DNA from: Brachypterus glaber
Taxonomy: Eukaryota; Arthropoda; Insecta; Coleoptera; Kateretidae
Assembly: GCA_958510825.1 (NCBI GenBank)
Contig: CAUEHQ010000004.1
Location: 1-64,000 of the forward strand
Direction of reading: 5' to 3'
Length of the DNA stretch: 64,000 nucleotides
The notes under the pieces are model-generated. The model saw nothing but the letters and a program-made list of their open reading frames with translations. It was not told where the DNA came from and did not search any database. Position numbers and translations under genes: made by a program. This document shows, piece by piece, positions 36,203 to 45,669 of this stretch (position 1 is its first letter; each line of letters starts with the position of its first letter).

Positions 36203-37327
36203 ATGGGGAAGTCAAAAAAGCGCAGCAGGTCCCGCTCAAGAGACTCTGACAAAGAAAATGTCAACAAAAGGCTCCGTCGTTTGGAGCATGTTTTACAACA
36301 ACTAGAGCGACACGTGCAAAAATCTAGGCACGAATCCGGGGATGATCGAAGCCCTAGTTGCTCGACTCCAGAACCGGAAAGTACTAGATCTCACTCTAGG
36401 GAACCAAGTTCCCCTGGAGAATCTCTTGCACATACAAGTAGACGGCGTTCCTCAGGACGGAATAGCCCGCCTCGATTATCAGGATCTCGAAGGTCCCGAA
36501 GCCCTCGGAGGCCCCAAACACCCCCGGGGACACCAGCTCCCCGGCCAAATCCACCTGCTACACCTCCTCCAGAAGAAGAGGAACATGTCTTGCAAGTTGA
36601 ACTTGATGAAGAGACTTTACAGGCCTTGGGGGATGACCCACTGAATAAAAAGGGCGAAGATTTCGAACTTCACTCAGCTCTAGTGTCTAGGTGGGAACAC
36701 CCATTGACCAATGGTTTAAAACGAGAGGATAAAGGTACATTATTAGAAAAATACCTCATTCCAGTTAATTTAAAAACGCTTAATGCGCCAAAATTAAACC
36801 CAGAAATTCAACAAATACTTTCACCGTCCTTTACAATAAAGGATAAATACCAGGTCTCTTCCCAACAGCAACTGGGTGCTGGGATTGCTGCACTAGGCAC
36901 AGTCTTAAATGACATTTTAAAAAACAAAAATGAACATCAAAAAGCCTTACTACCAGGTCTAATTGATGTTGGTAAATTATTAACTGATTTACATTATAAA
37001 ATGTCCATCAGCCGAAGAAGTTGCATCACCCCACAACTTAATAAAAACATCAAGCCAATAGCAATGGCTTGCAAAATTGACACTTTTTTATACAGTGCAG
37101 AGTTTAATGAAAAATGTAAATCTATTAAAGATCTGGAAAAGTACAGCAAGGAACTAAAACCTGAACCACTTCAAGCATTTAAAAAGCCAACGGTTTACAA
37201 ACCTTCGTATAAACCCAGCACTAGCGGTTCGGGAAACCGATATGCCCCGTTTCGGCCCAGGGATCCGAGACAACAGGGGCAAGCCCCACAGAGACCAAAG
37301 TATCACCCCCAGCCACACAGACATTAG
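36203..37327 (+). CDS. gag: DIRS gag-like protein (ORF1)
   Basis: 374 residues from an ATG 86 bp inside the terminal repeat. The N-terminus (1-110) is rich in Arg/Ser with KKRSRSRSR-type basic stretches and a short Leu-rich helix (RLRRLEHVLQQLERHV, about 25-40). A Pro-rich linker (105-122) follows, then a conserved block with WEHPLTNGLKREDKG, LLEKYLIPVN and QQQLGAGIAALGTVL (165-250) seen in DIRS ORF1 proteins. The C-terminus is basic and Pro/Gln-rich. It presumably binds RNA or packages the element. No zinc knuckle. The pol frame overlaps its end in the -1 frame. This frame is intact. Confidence 0.85.
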   Translation: MGKSKKRSRSRSRDSDKENVNKRLRRLEHVLQQLERHVQKSRHESGDDRSPSCSTPEPESTRSHSREPSSPGESLAHTSRRRSSGRNSPPRLSGSRRSRSPRRPQTPPGTPAPRPNPPATPPPEEEEHVLQVELDEETLQALGDDPLNKKGEDFELHSALVSRWEHPLTNGLKREDKGTLLEKYLIPVNLKTLNAPKLNPEIQQILSPSFTIKDKYQVSSQQQLGAGIAALGTVLNDILKNKNEHQKALLPGLIDVGKLLTDLHYKMSISRRSCITPQLNKNIKPIAMACKIDTFLYSAEFNEKCKSIKDLEKYSKELKPEPLQAFKKPTVYKPSYKPSTSGSGNRYAPFRPRDPRQQGQAPQRPKYHPQPHRH

Positions 37328-38736
37328 ACCCAACTATAGGCATAATTGAGGTAAGTAACTACGCTGGCCGACTAAAAATCTTTAAAAATGCTTGGGAAGA
37401 ATTGAAACCTAGTGCTTTTGTTCTTAGCTGCATTGAAGGTGTAAAGATACCCTTTATTTCTAAACCCCCTAGACAGTTTAGTTGCAGGCAAAGGCCCTTC
37501 ACAAAGTCGGATGCGGCCGATGCTGACAAAAGTATTAAAAAACTTATAGAAAAAGGCGCAATTATGCCTTGTGAGCCGACAAAAGACCAATTTGTTTCTC
37601 CATTCTTTTTAGTTCAAAAACCAAACGGAGAAAAACGTTTTATACTCAATTTAAAAAATTTTAACAAACACGTGAAAGAAATCCATTTTAAAATGGAAGA
37701 TTTTCGCACTGTTGCCAAGTTGCTACAAAAAGGTTGGTACATGGCATCTTTAGATCTAAAGGATGCATATTTTTTAATTCCCATTCACGAAAATTTTCGA
37801 AAATTTTTTCGTTTTAAATTTAAAAGTATTTTATATGAATTTGTTGCGCTGTGTTTTGGGTACGCCCTGGCCCCCTTGGTGTTTTCAAAAATTCTAAGGC
37901 CAGTCCTTACTGCTTTAAGAGCGTTGGGCATTATAGTAGTTGCGTACTTGGACGATTTTATTTTTCTTGCTGAAACAGAGCAATTATGTAAAAAGAATGT
38001 TAACAGTGCAATAAATATTCTTCAAAATTTAGGATTTATTATAAATAAACAAAAAAGTAGTTTTACCCCCAAAACTGAATGCAAATTTTTAGGTCTTATT
38101 TTTAACTCGCAAAAAATGACGTTAGGTTTGCCCTTAGGAAAACGACAAAAAATTATTTCTCTTTTAAAAACTGTTAAAGTAGTAGAAAATATAAAAATAA
38201 GAGATTTCGCAAAACTTATAGGCATGTTGGTAGCTTCGGTACCAGCTGTAAAATATGGTATGTTATACACTAAAAAATTAGAAAGAGAAAAATTTTTAGC
38301 CTTAAGTAAAAATTGTCAAAATTATGATAAAAATATGGTTATTAATCATAATGCCATTGATGACATATTAAATTGGTGGTTAAAAAATATATCCGGGCAA
38401 AATAATATTTTACAGGATAAATTTGATTTTGAAATTTACACTGATAGTTCAAAAAGTGGGTGGGGGGCGTACCTGGCGGGGCAAACCACACATGGTTGGT
38501 GGAGTAGAGATGAACGTTTGGAACACATAAACTATTTAGAGTTGTTAGCTATCTTTCATAGTTTAAAAAGTTTGGGAAAAGGTTGGTCATCATGCACAAT
38601 TTTATTGAGAGTGGATAATACCACAGCTCTTGCATATATTAATAGGATGGGCAGTATAAAATACCCCAAACTAAATGATCTTTCCAAAGAAATATGGAAC
38701 TGGTGTGAGCATATGGACATTTGGACATTTGGATAA
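37324..38736 (+). pseudogene. pol: DIRS reverse transcriptase and RNase H, 3' frameshifted
   Basis: The frame is open upstream of the first usable starts and overlaps gag by a few codons in the -1 frame. It begins with YAGRLKIFKNAWEELKPSAF, the usual DIRS RT entry, so expression may use frameshifting or reinitiation. RT motifs: FFLVQKPNGEKRFILNLKNF, MASLDLKDAYFLIPI, ALAPLVFSKIL and the catalytic YLDD near 37950. RNase H follows with YTDSSKSGWG, NYLELLAI and LLRVDNTTAL. An 8-bp tandem duplication (GGACATTT twice, about 38714-38730) shifts the frame and ends it prematurely at 38736. Confidence 0.9.
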
Positions 38737-39180
38737 AAGCTTCCTATGTGCCCACCAGCTTAAATCTAGCAGATGAGAGTTCGAGGGTTTTGTCTCTGGA
38801 CACTGAATGGGAATTAAATGATGATGCTTTTAGGATTATCTTGAATAGGTTTGGACAGTTTGATATTGATCTTTTTGCCTCTAATACTAATGCAAAATGC
38901 CGCAAGTATGTATCGTGGAACAGGGATCCTAACTGCATTGCATAGATGCTTTTACAGTTTCATGGAAACCTTATTATTTTTATGCGTTTCCTCCGTTTGC
39001 AATGGTCTTAAGGGTTTTAAAAAAAAAAAATTATATCGGATAAAGCAGAAGGTGTACTAGTAATACCCTATTGGAAATCCCAAGCCTGGTTTCCACTCTT
39101 TCTAAGACTATCCACGGAAAAACCTTTATTATTAGGTCCATCTGAACATTTATTATCTTCTCCTTTCAGGGACACCCATC
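38721..39180 (+). pseudogene. DIRS pol C-terminus with methyltransferase-like block, broken
   Basis: Continuation in another frame: IKASYVPTSLNLADESSR (end of RNase H), then DIDLFASNTNAKCRKYVSWN. A one-base loss at about 38943 and a shift at the A-run 39019-39030 break what follows; in the other frames AFPPFAMVLRVLKK and IPYWKSQAWFPLF remain readable. The FAS..SW.rDP..AFPPF pattern corresponds to the segment described in DIRS1-like elements as related to phage Dam-type DNA methyltransferases. I rely on recall for that equivalence. Not functional in this copy. Confidence 0.7.
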
Positions 39181-39208
39181 CAATGAAAGAGAACCTTATC
39201 CTGGCTGT

Positions 39209-40174
39209 TTGCAAGTTATCAGGCAGGCTTATAGAGTAAAAGGCTTGCCTGAGGAATCTCTCGATGTTATGTTAAACTCATTATCAAAATCCACAAAAGC
39301 CCAGTATAACACGGCTTATAAAGAATGGTGGGTATTCAGTTTAGAAAATAATATTCCAGTGTTTACTGCATCAATTCCACAAGTTTTATTGTTTCTTCAA
39401 TACCAATTTAAGAGTAAATCTTTTAAATATGGTAGTTTTAACTCTTACAGATCAGCCCTTTCACTGATTTTAAATGAAAATATTGGCGAAAATAAAGAAA
39501 TCAAAAGATACCTAAAGGGTATATCTAAGCTAAGGCCACAGAAGCCTAAGTATGACTGTATTTGGGATCCACAGGTTGTACTTGACTACATATCAAATAC
39601 TTCTGTAAAAAATTTATCTTTTGAAGACAAAGGCAAAATACTTGTCACCTTATTGGCCCTAACAACAGGTCATCGTATTCAAACATTTTCATTAATTAGA
39701 GTGGAAAATATCACCTTTTTAGTAGATAGGGTAAAAATTTTTATACCAGACCCTATCAAGACCAGCAATGTGAGCAGTATGCAACCTTGTCTTGAAATAC
39801 CCTTTTTTAAAGATGATCCCAGTATTTGTGTGGCAGCTGTACTACATGATTACATAGACTCTACAATAAAAGTCAGACCTACCACACAGGAATTTCTATT
39901 CATAACATCGAGACCCCCTTACAGCCGTGCTTCAACTCAAACTTTGTCCAGATGGATTAAGGAAACATTAAACAAATCTGGCATAGATACAACTATTTTC
40001 ACTGCATACTCTACCAGACATGCAGCTACTTCAAAAGCCTATAGAGCTGGAGTATCCATAGATGTTATACGTAAAAGTGCAGGGTGGAGTTCAAAATCGA
40101 AAACTTTTCTAAAGTTTTACAATAGGCCACTTGGGATGAAACATAATTTTGCAGAAGCTGTTTTAACATCCTGA
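39209..40174 (+). CDS. DIRS tyrosine recombinase
   Basis: About 321 residues. The annotated first codon is TTG and the frame is open upstream (GHPSNEREPYPGC), so the true start is uncertain. The N-terminal SAM-like domain has LSKSTKAQYNTAYKEWW and LFLQYQF. The catalytic domain has R156 in TTGHRIQTF, then YSTR (267-270), W293 in AGWSSKS and the putative nucleophile Y304 in LKFYNRP. It joins a circular double-stranded cDNA to genomic target sites without leaving a duplication. The residue at the usual His of HxxR is Tyr267, which may reduce activity or be a family variant. The frame is otherwise intact. Confidence 0.85.
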   Translation: MQVIRQAYRVKGLPEESLDVMLNSLSKSTKAQYNTAYKEWWVFSLENNIPVFTASIPQVLLFLQYQFKSKSFKYGSFNSYRSALSLILNENIGENKEIKRYLKGISKLRPQKPKYDCIWDPQVVLDYISNTSVKNLSFEDKGKILVTLLALTTGHRIQTFSLIRVENITFLVDRVKIFIPDPIKTSNVSSMQPCLEIPFFKDDPSICVAAVLHDYIDSTIKVRPTTQEFLFITSRPPYSRASTQTLSRWIKETLNKSGIDTTIFTAYSTRHAATSKAYRAGVSIDVIRKSAGWSSKSKTFLKFYNRPLGMKHNFAEAVLTS

Positions 40175-40449
40175 GAATCTTAGGTTAACTACCAAAGTTG
40201 TTTTGTTTTGGCCTGTCATATTTGAAACAAAACTGTTTTTGTGGTTCAAATGTTTTCCGCAAGGCGACACATTGTTGCCATTGTTATTTCTGTTATATAC
40301 ATGCATGCATGAATGCATTCATAAAGTTTATTTGTATGCATTATACATTAAAATTTTAGCAAATTAATTGACTTATTTTGTTCATACGTATTTAAATAAA
40401 GATTTATATAATAGGGATTCTGAAACAAAAACAATTAAATCTCTAAACA

Positions 40450-40588
40450 ACTACAGAGTTATTACTTGTAGATCACTGTTTTTCAGTGATCTAGGAAGGA
40501 AGAAACGCCGAAAAATAATTGTACGATCAAACGAACTTTAGGAAGTTCGATCGTAATTATTTGAGGCGTTTCTTCCGAGTAGATCACT
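40450..40588. repeat. DIRS internal complementary region
   Basis: The first half (to about 40516) is the inverse complement of the left terminus with no P-like insertion. The second half is the inverse complement of the right terminus (about 40780-40856). The halves meet at AATAATT, reproducing the left/right junction of a circle. In the accepted DIRS1 model this region templates the joining of cDNA ends. Confidence 0.9.
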
Positions 40589-40658
40589 TCCCACCCTACC
40601 CAAAAAATAGGAAATTTAAATTTTCCCCCTTCATTGTTTTTGTTAGTAAGCCTTTAAA

Positions 40659-40856
40659 CGTTATGAAGGTAGGTATAGTAGATATCGTAGTAGGTAGAAG
40701 TTTCTTTTTACCTATATACTTTGTGGCGCCATCTAGCACCTGAAGCGGTACTACAGAGTTATTACTTGTAGATCACTGTTTTTCAGTGATCTACTCGGAA
40801 GAAACGCCTCAAATAATTACGATCGAACTTCCTAAAGTTCGTTTGATCGTACAATT
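40659..40856 (-). repeat. DIRS right inverted terminal repeat with extension
   Basis: 40659-40813 is the inverse of the left repeat. 40814-40856 is a right-only extension with an inverted-repeat core (GATCGAACTT..AAGTTCGTTTGATC). The element ends at the ATT of 40854-40856. Confidence 0.9.
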
Positions 40857-41227
40857 CTTTATTCTAGGGGGTTCAAATTTTTCACACTAGGTGGTGCGAT
40901 TTGGTAACTTTATAGGGAATTTTCATCTTGGTGCTTTCAGAGACCAACTTATCTCTGGTGCTTAAAGCACCGTGCTTTATTGACAATGAAGTTTTTAGGG
41001 TTATGTACAATGTCAGTGGATTTAAAAACGGTATAAATAAACATTTATTTCTCAAAAAAACATATTTCTATTTAAAAAAATTACAGAAATGTATAAAATT
41101 AAAAAAATAATGACAGAATTAAAAAAATAACTAATAAAATAAAAAAAACAAGGTAGGTCATATATAATATTTTCTCAAACCTTCATTCTTATACATTTTG
41201 GTACTGGCGTGTAAATTGTCTTAATTA

Positions 41228-41385
41228 GGGTCACTCGATCAGTTTTTGCTTTGTCTAGTTGGTGTGTTTTGGTGTTTGGTCGATTTGGGCTTTTGATTTG
41301 AGGTGAAAACTTCCACAAACCCAAACGGCTAACCACCAAAACACTAGACAAAGTAACAACTGATCAAGTGAACATAGTCTTAATA
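41228..41385. mobile_element. Hairpin MITE
   Basis: TCACTCGATCAGTTTTTGCT..CTAGTTGGTGTGTTTTGGTG is matched inversely by CACCAAAACACTAGACAAAG..CAACTGATCAAGTGA. About 155 bp, no frame. Confidence 0.6.
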
Positions 41386-41538
41386 ATTTTATTACTTTTT
41401 TTATTCAGTGTCAATTTTGATTAAATTCATCATAATTTAGTTATAAAGTAGCATTCACTGATCTAAAATTAAATGAATTTTATAAAGGGAGCTTCGAGTC
41501 ATAACTTCCAACCAGTCGAAACTCTAGCTCTGGGGCTA

Positions 41539-41676
41539 GGGAACGTTCAAGTATTACGTAACGCAAATTTTGATCATTTTGGACCTCCCCCCCCCCTGTA
41601 ACGCTATTTTCCTATACCATTAACATGGGCGTAACACTCCAAAATGACCCCCCCTACATAATACTTGAACGTTCCC
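41539..41676. mobile_element. PIF/Harbinger-like MITE, copy 2
   Basis: 138 bp. TIR GGGAACGTTCAAGTATTACG, target duplication CTA on both sides, interior with a long C-run and AACATGGGCGTAACACTCCA. Same family as 19929-20072. Confidence 0.8.
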
Positions 41677-41935
41677 CTAGTATTCCAACCACTTGATTTT
41701 AAAAATTTTAAAGCTTTTTGGTCAGAATTGTATTCTCCCCGTTTGAATGGGGACTTTTTCATCAAAAACACCAAACAGGCAAAAAAAAACTGACCTACAC
41801 CAAAGAGTTATGTTTAATATCTATAGATATACAACAGTGCAAAATCGGTCGGAACTCCAGACACTCTATTGTATAAATACTTGTAATAAAATGTACATAT
41901 AAAAATCTTATTTTTGAAATACACACTCTATTTTT

Positions 41936-42281
41936 TCAGGTTCGAACTCTGGCTTTCTTCAGAAGTACTTTCTCTTTTCCAAAAACCATGTCATCATATT
42001 TAAAATGCCTTGAGCAAACAAATTTATTCTCAGAAAAAGTATACCTACGTAGATTTGGGTATTTTAAAAATATCAAGCCATTGCTCCAACAATGCTTTAT
42101 CTTTTGGAAACCTGTAAAATAGAAAACCCTGGCTATAAATTAAATCTCACTAAATTTGTGGTTTTATATACATATAAATGCAAAATGTACAAGTCAATAT
42201 AATCCCAACTTACTTAAAAAATGAAACTTTCTCCAGATTTATTCTTTTTACACTGCGGCAGCCAATGACACAGCATGACAT
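41936..42281 (-). pseudogene. THAP-domain gene start, two exons (P-like copy B)
   Basis: Minus strand. Exon 1 runs 42281 to 42214 (MSCCVIGCRSVKR..KVSFF) and ends at a GTAAGT donor. The acceptor TTTTACAG precedes exon 2 at 42111 (FPKDKALLEQWLDIFKIPK). VCSRHFKYDDMVFGKEK, containing the C-x2-H pair, is in a different frame of exon 2, so a frameshift separates the two halves of the zinc finger. The same break is present in copy C (63688-64000), so it predates their duplication or hides a further splice. The coding sequence ends at 41936 with no transposase catalytic region. Confidence 0.75.
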
Positions 42282-42772
42282 AATTAGAAAAGTTTTTCTT
42301 GTATACTAATCACTCACTAAAAAACTATACACTACTATACTACACTACTATATATACACTACGGAAATTAATAAAAATAAAAAAACTACCATCTAAAAGT
42401 CTCAAAAATGCTCAAACATATAATAAATTATTCACAGATAAAGATATCATTTCAACCGCAAGTATTACCAGGAAAAACTAGTACGATAACAGAGACTACA
42501 ATTTCTGATGATAAAATTCCTTATAAAGTTACCAAATCGCACCACCTAGTGTTAAAAATTTGAACCCCCTAGAATAAAGAATGCGTTTAATGGCTGCCAA
42601 CGTAGTGTCACTACTTATTTGTATTGGAATCCTGTTCCCCCACTCCTCAAGTTCATTGGAATTAATTCGCCTGCATTTTTGTCGGCAAATTACTTGACCT
42701 TCAGAGTTTTCACAGTTTTTTAAATATTAAAGTTGAATGTTTTGTTAATATTAATAATATGTTGTTGCTAAA

Positions 42773-42877
42773 ATGGATCTTTTACAAGTTTTAACGCAAA
42801 ACGATTTGGAAGAGGCTGAAGAAATGTTTTTACAGGAAATACAATATTTTTTTTCCAGTACATCAACTCCCCTTTAA
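42773..42877 (+). CDS. Short acidic ORF of unknown meaning
   Basis: 34 codons, MDLLQVLTQNDLEEAEEMFL followed by 14 more residues. The composition is more protein-like than its AT-rich surroundings, and it resembles the acidic N-termini seen before DDE transposases, but that is impression only. A CAG acceptor-like site lies near its end. No partner exon found. Confidence 0.15.
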   Translation: MDLLQVLTQNDLEEAEEMFLQEIQYFFSSTSTPL

Positions 42878-42879
42878 CA

Positions 42880-43555
42880 ATTTTTAAAAAACTATAGGTT
42901 AGGAATAAATAAATAATCTATAAAAACCTATGCCAAAAAACAATATTTTATTCAAAAATATATGAACCTAACCTCACTTTTTTTTAATTTTAAATTAAGT
43001 ATTTATACATATAATATATGAAAAGCTTCATTGGTTACGGTGCGCATAAGGTCCACAAAAATTAACAATATTTTTGCACTGATTTAGGGTTTTATTACTA
43101 AAACTGACTATTTTGAATATAATTAGGTGCGGAAAATCCAGTTTTTTTGGTTAAAATGTTTATAAGCAATAATTGTTAAAATACTCACGAATTTCTATGA
43201 TAGTCACAGAACACCCACCAGAAGCCCAAGCCCCATGTTAAAGTTAGGCAACACATAATACCACGAATGGTATGTGTCGCCGCCCTATGAATGATATGCG
43301 AAAACTAAAAATCAGCTGGCACATAATGGCGGCTTATTCAAATTAAAAATAATATTTTTATTTTTTTTGGACCATTACTTTGATTTAGGCATTCGACAAA
43401 ATTGCCGAACGCCTAAATCAATATAATGGTTGTGTGGGTAATAAAAAAAACAAGAAATTAATAAGGTATTTTTTTTTTAACAAAATTGTAATATAACTAT
43501 AATACAAACTCTATGTGAATACCTAAAAAAATATATATAAGTATAAAGAAAAATA
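42880..43555. other. Gene-free interval
   Basis: AT-rich. It includes GGTGCGCATAAGGTCCACA near 43040, inversely matched near 48308-48327, but no element could be built from that pair with confidence. Confidence 0.4.
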
Positions 43556-43565
43556 GTTTATCAAA

Positions 43566-44300
43566 CAGGTGCGTAGATATGGGGGGGTTAGAGGGGGTAT
43601 TTACCCCCCAAGAGTCTTTGTTATATATTTTTTTGTTATTTTAAATAAAAAATTGAAAAATTAAAATAATGGGTGTTTTTTGCTTGGGTCGCCAAATTTT
43701 GTAGAAACGCCCAGGGACAAAGCCTTTTTTTTTCGGAGGTCGAGGGGTTTTGTTTTTGTTTTGGTAGGGCGCCAACTTTTGTAGAAACGCTTTTTTTTTA
43801 GAGGGTGTTTTTGTTTTGTTTTGGTAGGGGCGCTAAGGGAACGTTCAAGTATTACGTAACGCTCCTATGGGAGGTGGGGTCATTTTGAAGTGTTACGCCC
43901 ATGTTAATGGTATAGGAAAATAGCGTTACGGGGGGGGTCCAAAATGATTAAAATTTGCGTTACGTAATACTTGCACGTTTCCAAAGGTGGGCGTCAAATT
44001 TTGTAGAAACGCTCAGGGACAAAGATTTTTTTTCAGAGAGTGCTTTTTTTGTTTTGGTAGGGGCGTCAAATTTTGTAGAAACGCTCAGGGACAAAGCTTT
44101 TTTCTGAGGGTGTTTTTTTTTTGTTTTGGTAGGGGCGTCAAATTTTGAATGAAAAATTTTATTTTAGAAAGGAAAAAAAATTACATTTTTAATAGCTGGG
44201 CCCCATAGGCTATAAATCTCATTAGCCTTGGGCTTCCCAGTCCGACACTGGAGGCTGACTACCCCCCCCCCCCCAAGAAAAAATCCCATCTACGCGCCTG
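43566..44300. mobile_element. hAT-like non-autonomous element
   Basis: Ends CAGGTGCGTAGATATGGG (43566) and CCCATCTACGCGCCTG (to 44300), flanked by TTATCAAA on both sides (43558-43565 and 44301-44308), an 8-bp target duplication. The CAGG..GCGTAGAT ends and 8-bp duplication fit hAT. The interior is a tandem block of GGGCGYCAAATTTTGTAGAA and ACGCTCAGGGACAAAGC-like units with no transposase. It contains a nested MITE at 43837-43982. Confidence 0.85.
43837..43982. mobile_element. PIF/Harbinger-like MITE, copy 3
   Basis: 146 bp in inverse internal orientation relative to copy 2. TIR GGGAACGTTCAAGTATTACG, left target TAA and right AAA. Nested inside the hAT-like element, hence younger. Confidence 0.75.
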
Positions 44301-44354
44301 TTATCAAATAGGTACTTAATAATTATAAACATAATGTTTACTCTAACATTTTTA

Positions 44355-44513
44355 GGGGCTATTCAAAATTACGTCCCCACAATTTAGACAACTTTTGACC
44401 CCGTGTCAATTTGGCTTCTACCCCCCGAAAAAATATCGCTACTAATACATTAAACACCCCCACCCTACTTTTTGTTTTGTAACTTGACCTCTGACCCCAT
44501 GTTGAATAGCCCC
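44355..44513. mobile_element. MITE with GGGGCTATTCAA ends
   Basis: 159 bp. GGGGCTATTCAA at the left and its inverse TTGAATAGCCCC at the right, TA on both sides. A TA target suggests Tc1/mariner, but the interior gives no support. Confidence 0.6.
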
Positions 44514-44569
44514 TAAAGAAGTAGTCCTTTATAAAGAGCTAGTAAAAAATATTATGAAAATAATTCAGC

Positions 44570-45040
44570 TGATATCCTGGGAGAGGTCCGTAACCAAAAA
44601 AAAATCTAGGGGGGCTCAGCCCCCAGGGTTACAAAAAAGAAAAAATACCTTCATGAAAAAATGCTTTGTCCCTGACGATTTCTACCAAACTTGGCGCCCC
44701 TGTAAAACAAAATTGGCGCTCCAAAAAAATACCAGGGGATCAGCGAAAAAAAATTTTCGCCCCAAAAATTAAAAAAGCTTTGTCCCTAGCGGTTTCTGCC
44801 AAACTTGGAGCCCCTGCAAAAAAAAATGCTGCCCCAAAAATTACCTTTACGAAAAAAAAGTTTACCCCCTGACGGTATCTACCGAACTTGGCGCCCCCTG
44901 CAAAAAAATGGCGCCCCAAAAATTACCTTCAAGGAAAAAGGCTTTGTCCTTGACAGTTTGGATTTTTGGAAGTTTCTACCAAACTTGGCGCCCCTGCAAA
45001 AGAAAATTGGGGCCCCAAAAAATACCAGGTGGGCTCAAAC
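44570..45040 (-). repeat. Tandem array related to the hAT interior, inverted
   Basis: Units of roughly 95 bp: CTTTGTCCCTGACG, TTTCTACCAAACTTGGCGCC, CCTGCAAAA, GGCGCCCCAAAAAT. The complement matches the GGCGCCAAATTTTGTAGAAA and CAGGGACAAAG blocks of 43680-44150, so this is probably the interior of a second, rearranged hAT-like copy. Short frames in all phases are repeat artefacts. Confidence 0.6.
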
Positions 45041-45310
45041 CAAGGCCGGGAGGGCTGTCCTAGGATCCCATTAAGTTGAATTGTATCTTCCTTTATCCAT
45101 CTTGTCTTATCTCCAACTTTTCCTAAAAAAAACAAGAGGTGTTTAAATAATTGGACAAGTATGACTTTGTTACTAACAAATAGTTATTATTTCAGGGTGA
45201 GAATAATTTTTTTTAAAGAAATTATGCGCATATCTAGGGGGGCTTAGCGGGGCCTAAAATAATAAAAAATATTGCTGTTGACAAAAAAAAAACAGGGATG
45301 ATATAAGGAG

Positions 45311-45665
45311 GGGAGATTTAGCTCAGTGGTCAATGGCATCGATATAGCCTGACACTGATCTAATGATCGTGAGTTCAAACCTCACTGGCGCCGATTGCCT
45401 TTTTCAGTTAATTAATAATTGAAATTTGGCGAAGGCGTACTCCCTAGATATATTGGTTCGAAAGTCAATTAAAGCCGGTGGTTCCCTCTACTACTAGCCC
45501 ACACAAGTCCTGGACTTAGGGGATGCTTAATTAAGTAGAATAGTACGAGGTTAAAAACAAACATAAAACATAAAACATAAAGGTCTGTGTGGTTAACAAA
45601 GGTCCCTAGAGACCAGGTGTTGGGGCTATGAACCCCGTACTGAACAAACAAGACTAAAAACTAAA
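45311..45665 (+). mobile_element. tRNA-derived SINE
   Basis: The head has a good pol III A box (TAGCTCAGTGG, 45319-45329) and B box (GTTCAAACC, 45373-45381) within a T-arm with a perfect 5-bp stem (GTGAG/CTCAC). The acceptor stem does not close and no anticodon arm is convincing, so it is not a working tRNA. An unrelated body follows, then AAACATAAAACATAAAACAT near 45557, and the element probably ends in the A-rich stretch near 45660. It would be transcribed by pol III and mobilised by a LINE partner. Confidence 0.65.
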
Positions 45666-45669
45666 TAAA

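Larger units (their letters stand above)
34648..40856 (+). mobile_element. DIRS1-like tyrosine-recombinase retroelement
   Basis: Order: left inverted terminal repeat, gag, RT/RNase H, methyltransferase-like segment, tyrosine recombinase, internal complementary region (ICR), right inverted terminal repeat. Boundaries are fixed by comparison. The flanks GCAGCCATTAACCGC and CTTTATTCTAGGGGG are contiguous, with a single ATT between them, in related uninterrupted copies at about 58694-58720 and, inverted, near 42560-42590. Hence ATT is the crossover trinucleotide and there is no true target duplication, as known for DIRS. About 4.9 kb without the nested P-like insertion. The pol frame is broken, so this copy is inactive. 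Confidence 0.9.
34573..42658 (-). mobile_element. P-superfamily element with THAP exons, interrupted by DIRS
   Basis: Left end CAATGAACTTGAGGAGTGGG at 34573; the inverted right end finishes at 42658. The shared terminal region is about 140-230 bp (34573-34650 plus 40857-40925 on the left, 42430-42658 on the right). A THAP gene start reads inward from the right end on the minus strand. Removing DIRS leaves about 1.9 kb, so most of the transposase is deleted. The left 8-bp flank CTCGAAAC does not match the right flank GAATTAAT, so the two ends may belong to different insertions. Confidence 0.6.

Noticed and set aside
34573..42658. Calling copies A and B the two ends of one intact P element
   Set aside because: The 8-bp flanks differ (CTCGAAAC versus GAATTAAT), so unity is not proven; listed with reduced confidence.
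44554..45135. Overlapping 60-90-codon frames in the GGCGCC array
   Set aside because: Frames occur in several phases and repeat with the tandem unit; composition-driven.
45311..45395. Functional tRNA gene
   Set aside because: The A box, B box and T-arm are good, but the acceptor stem does not pair and no credible anticodon arm exists; a SINE head fits better.
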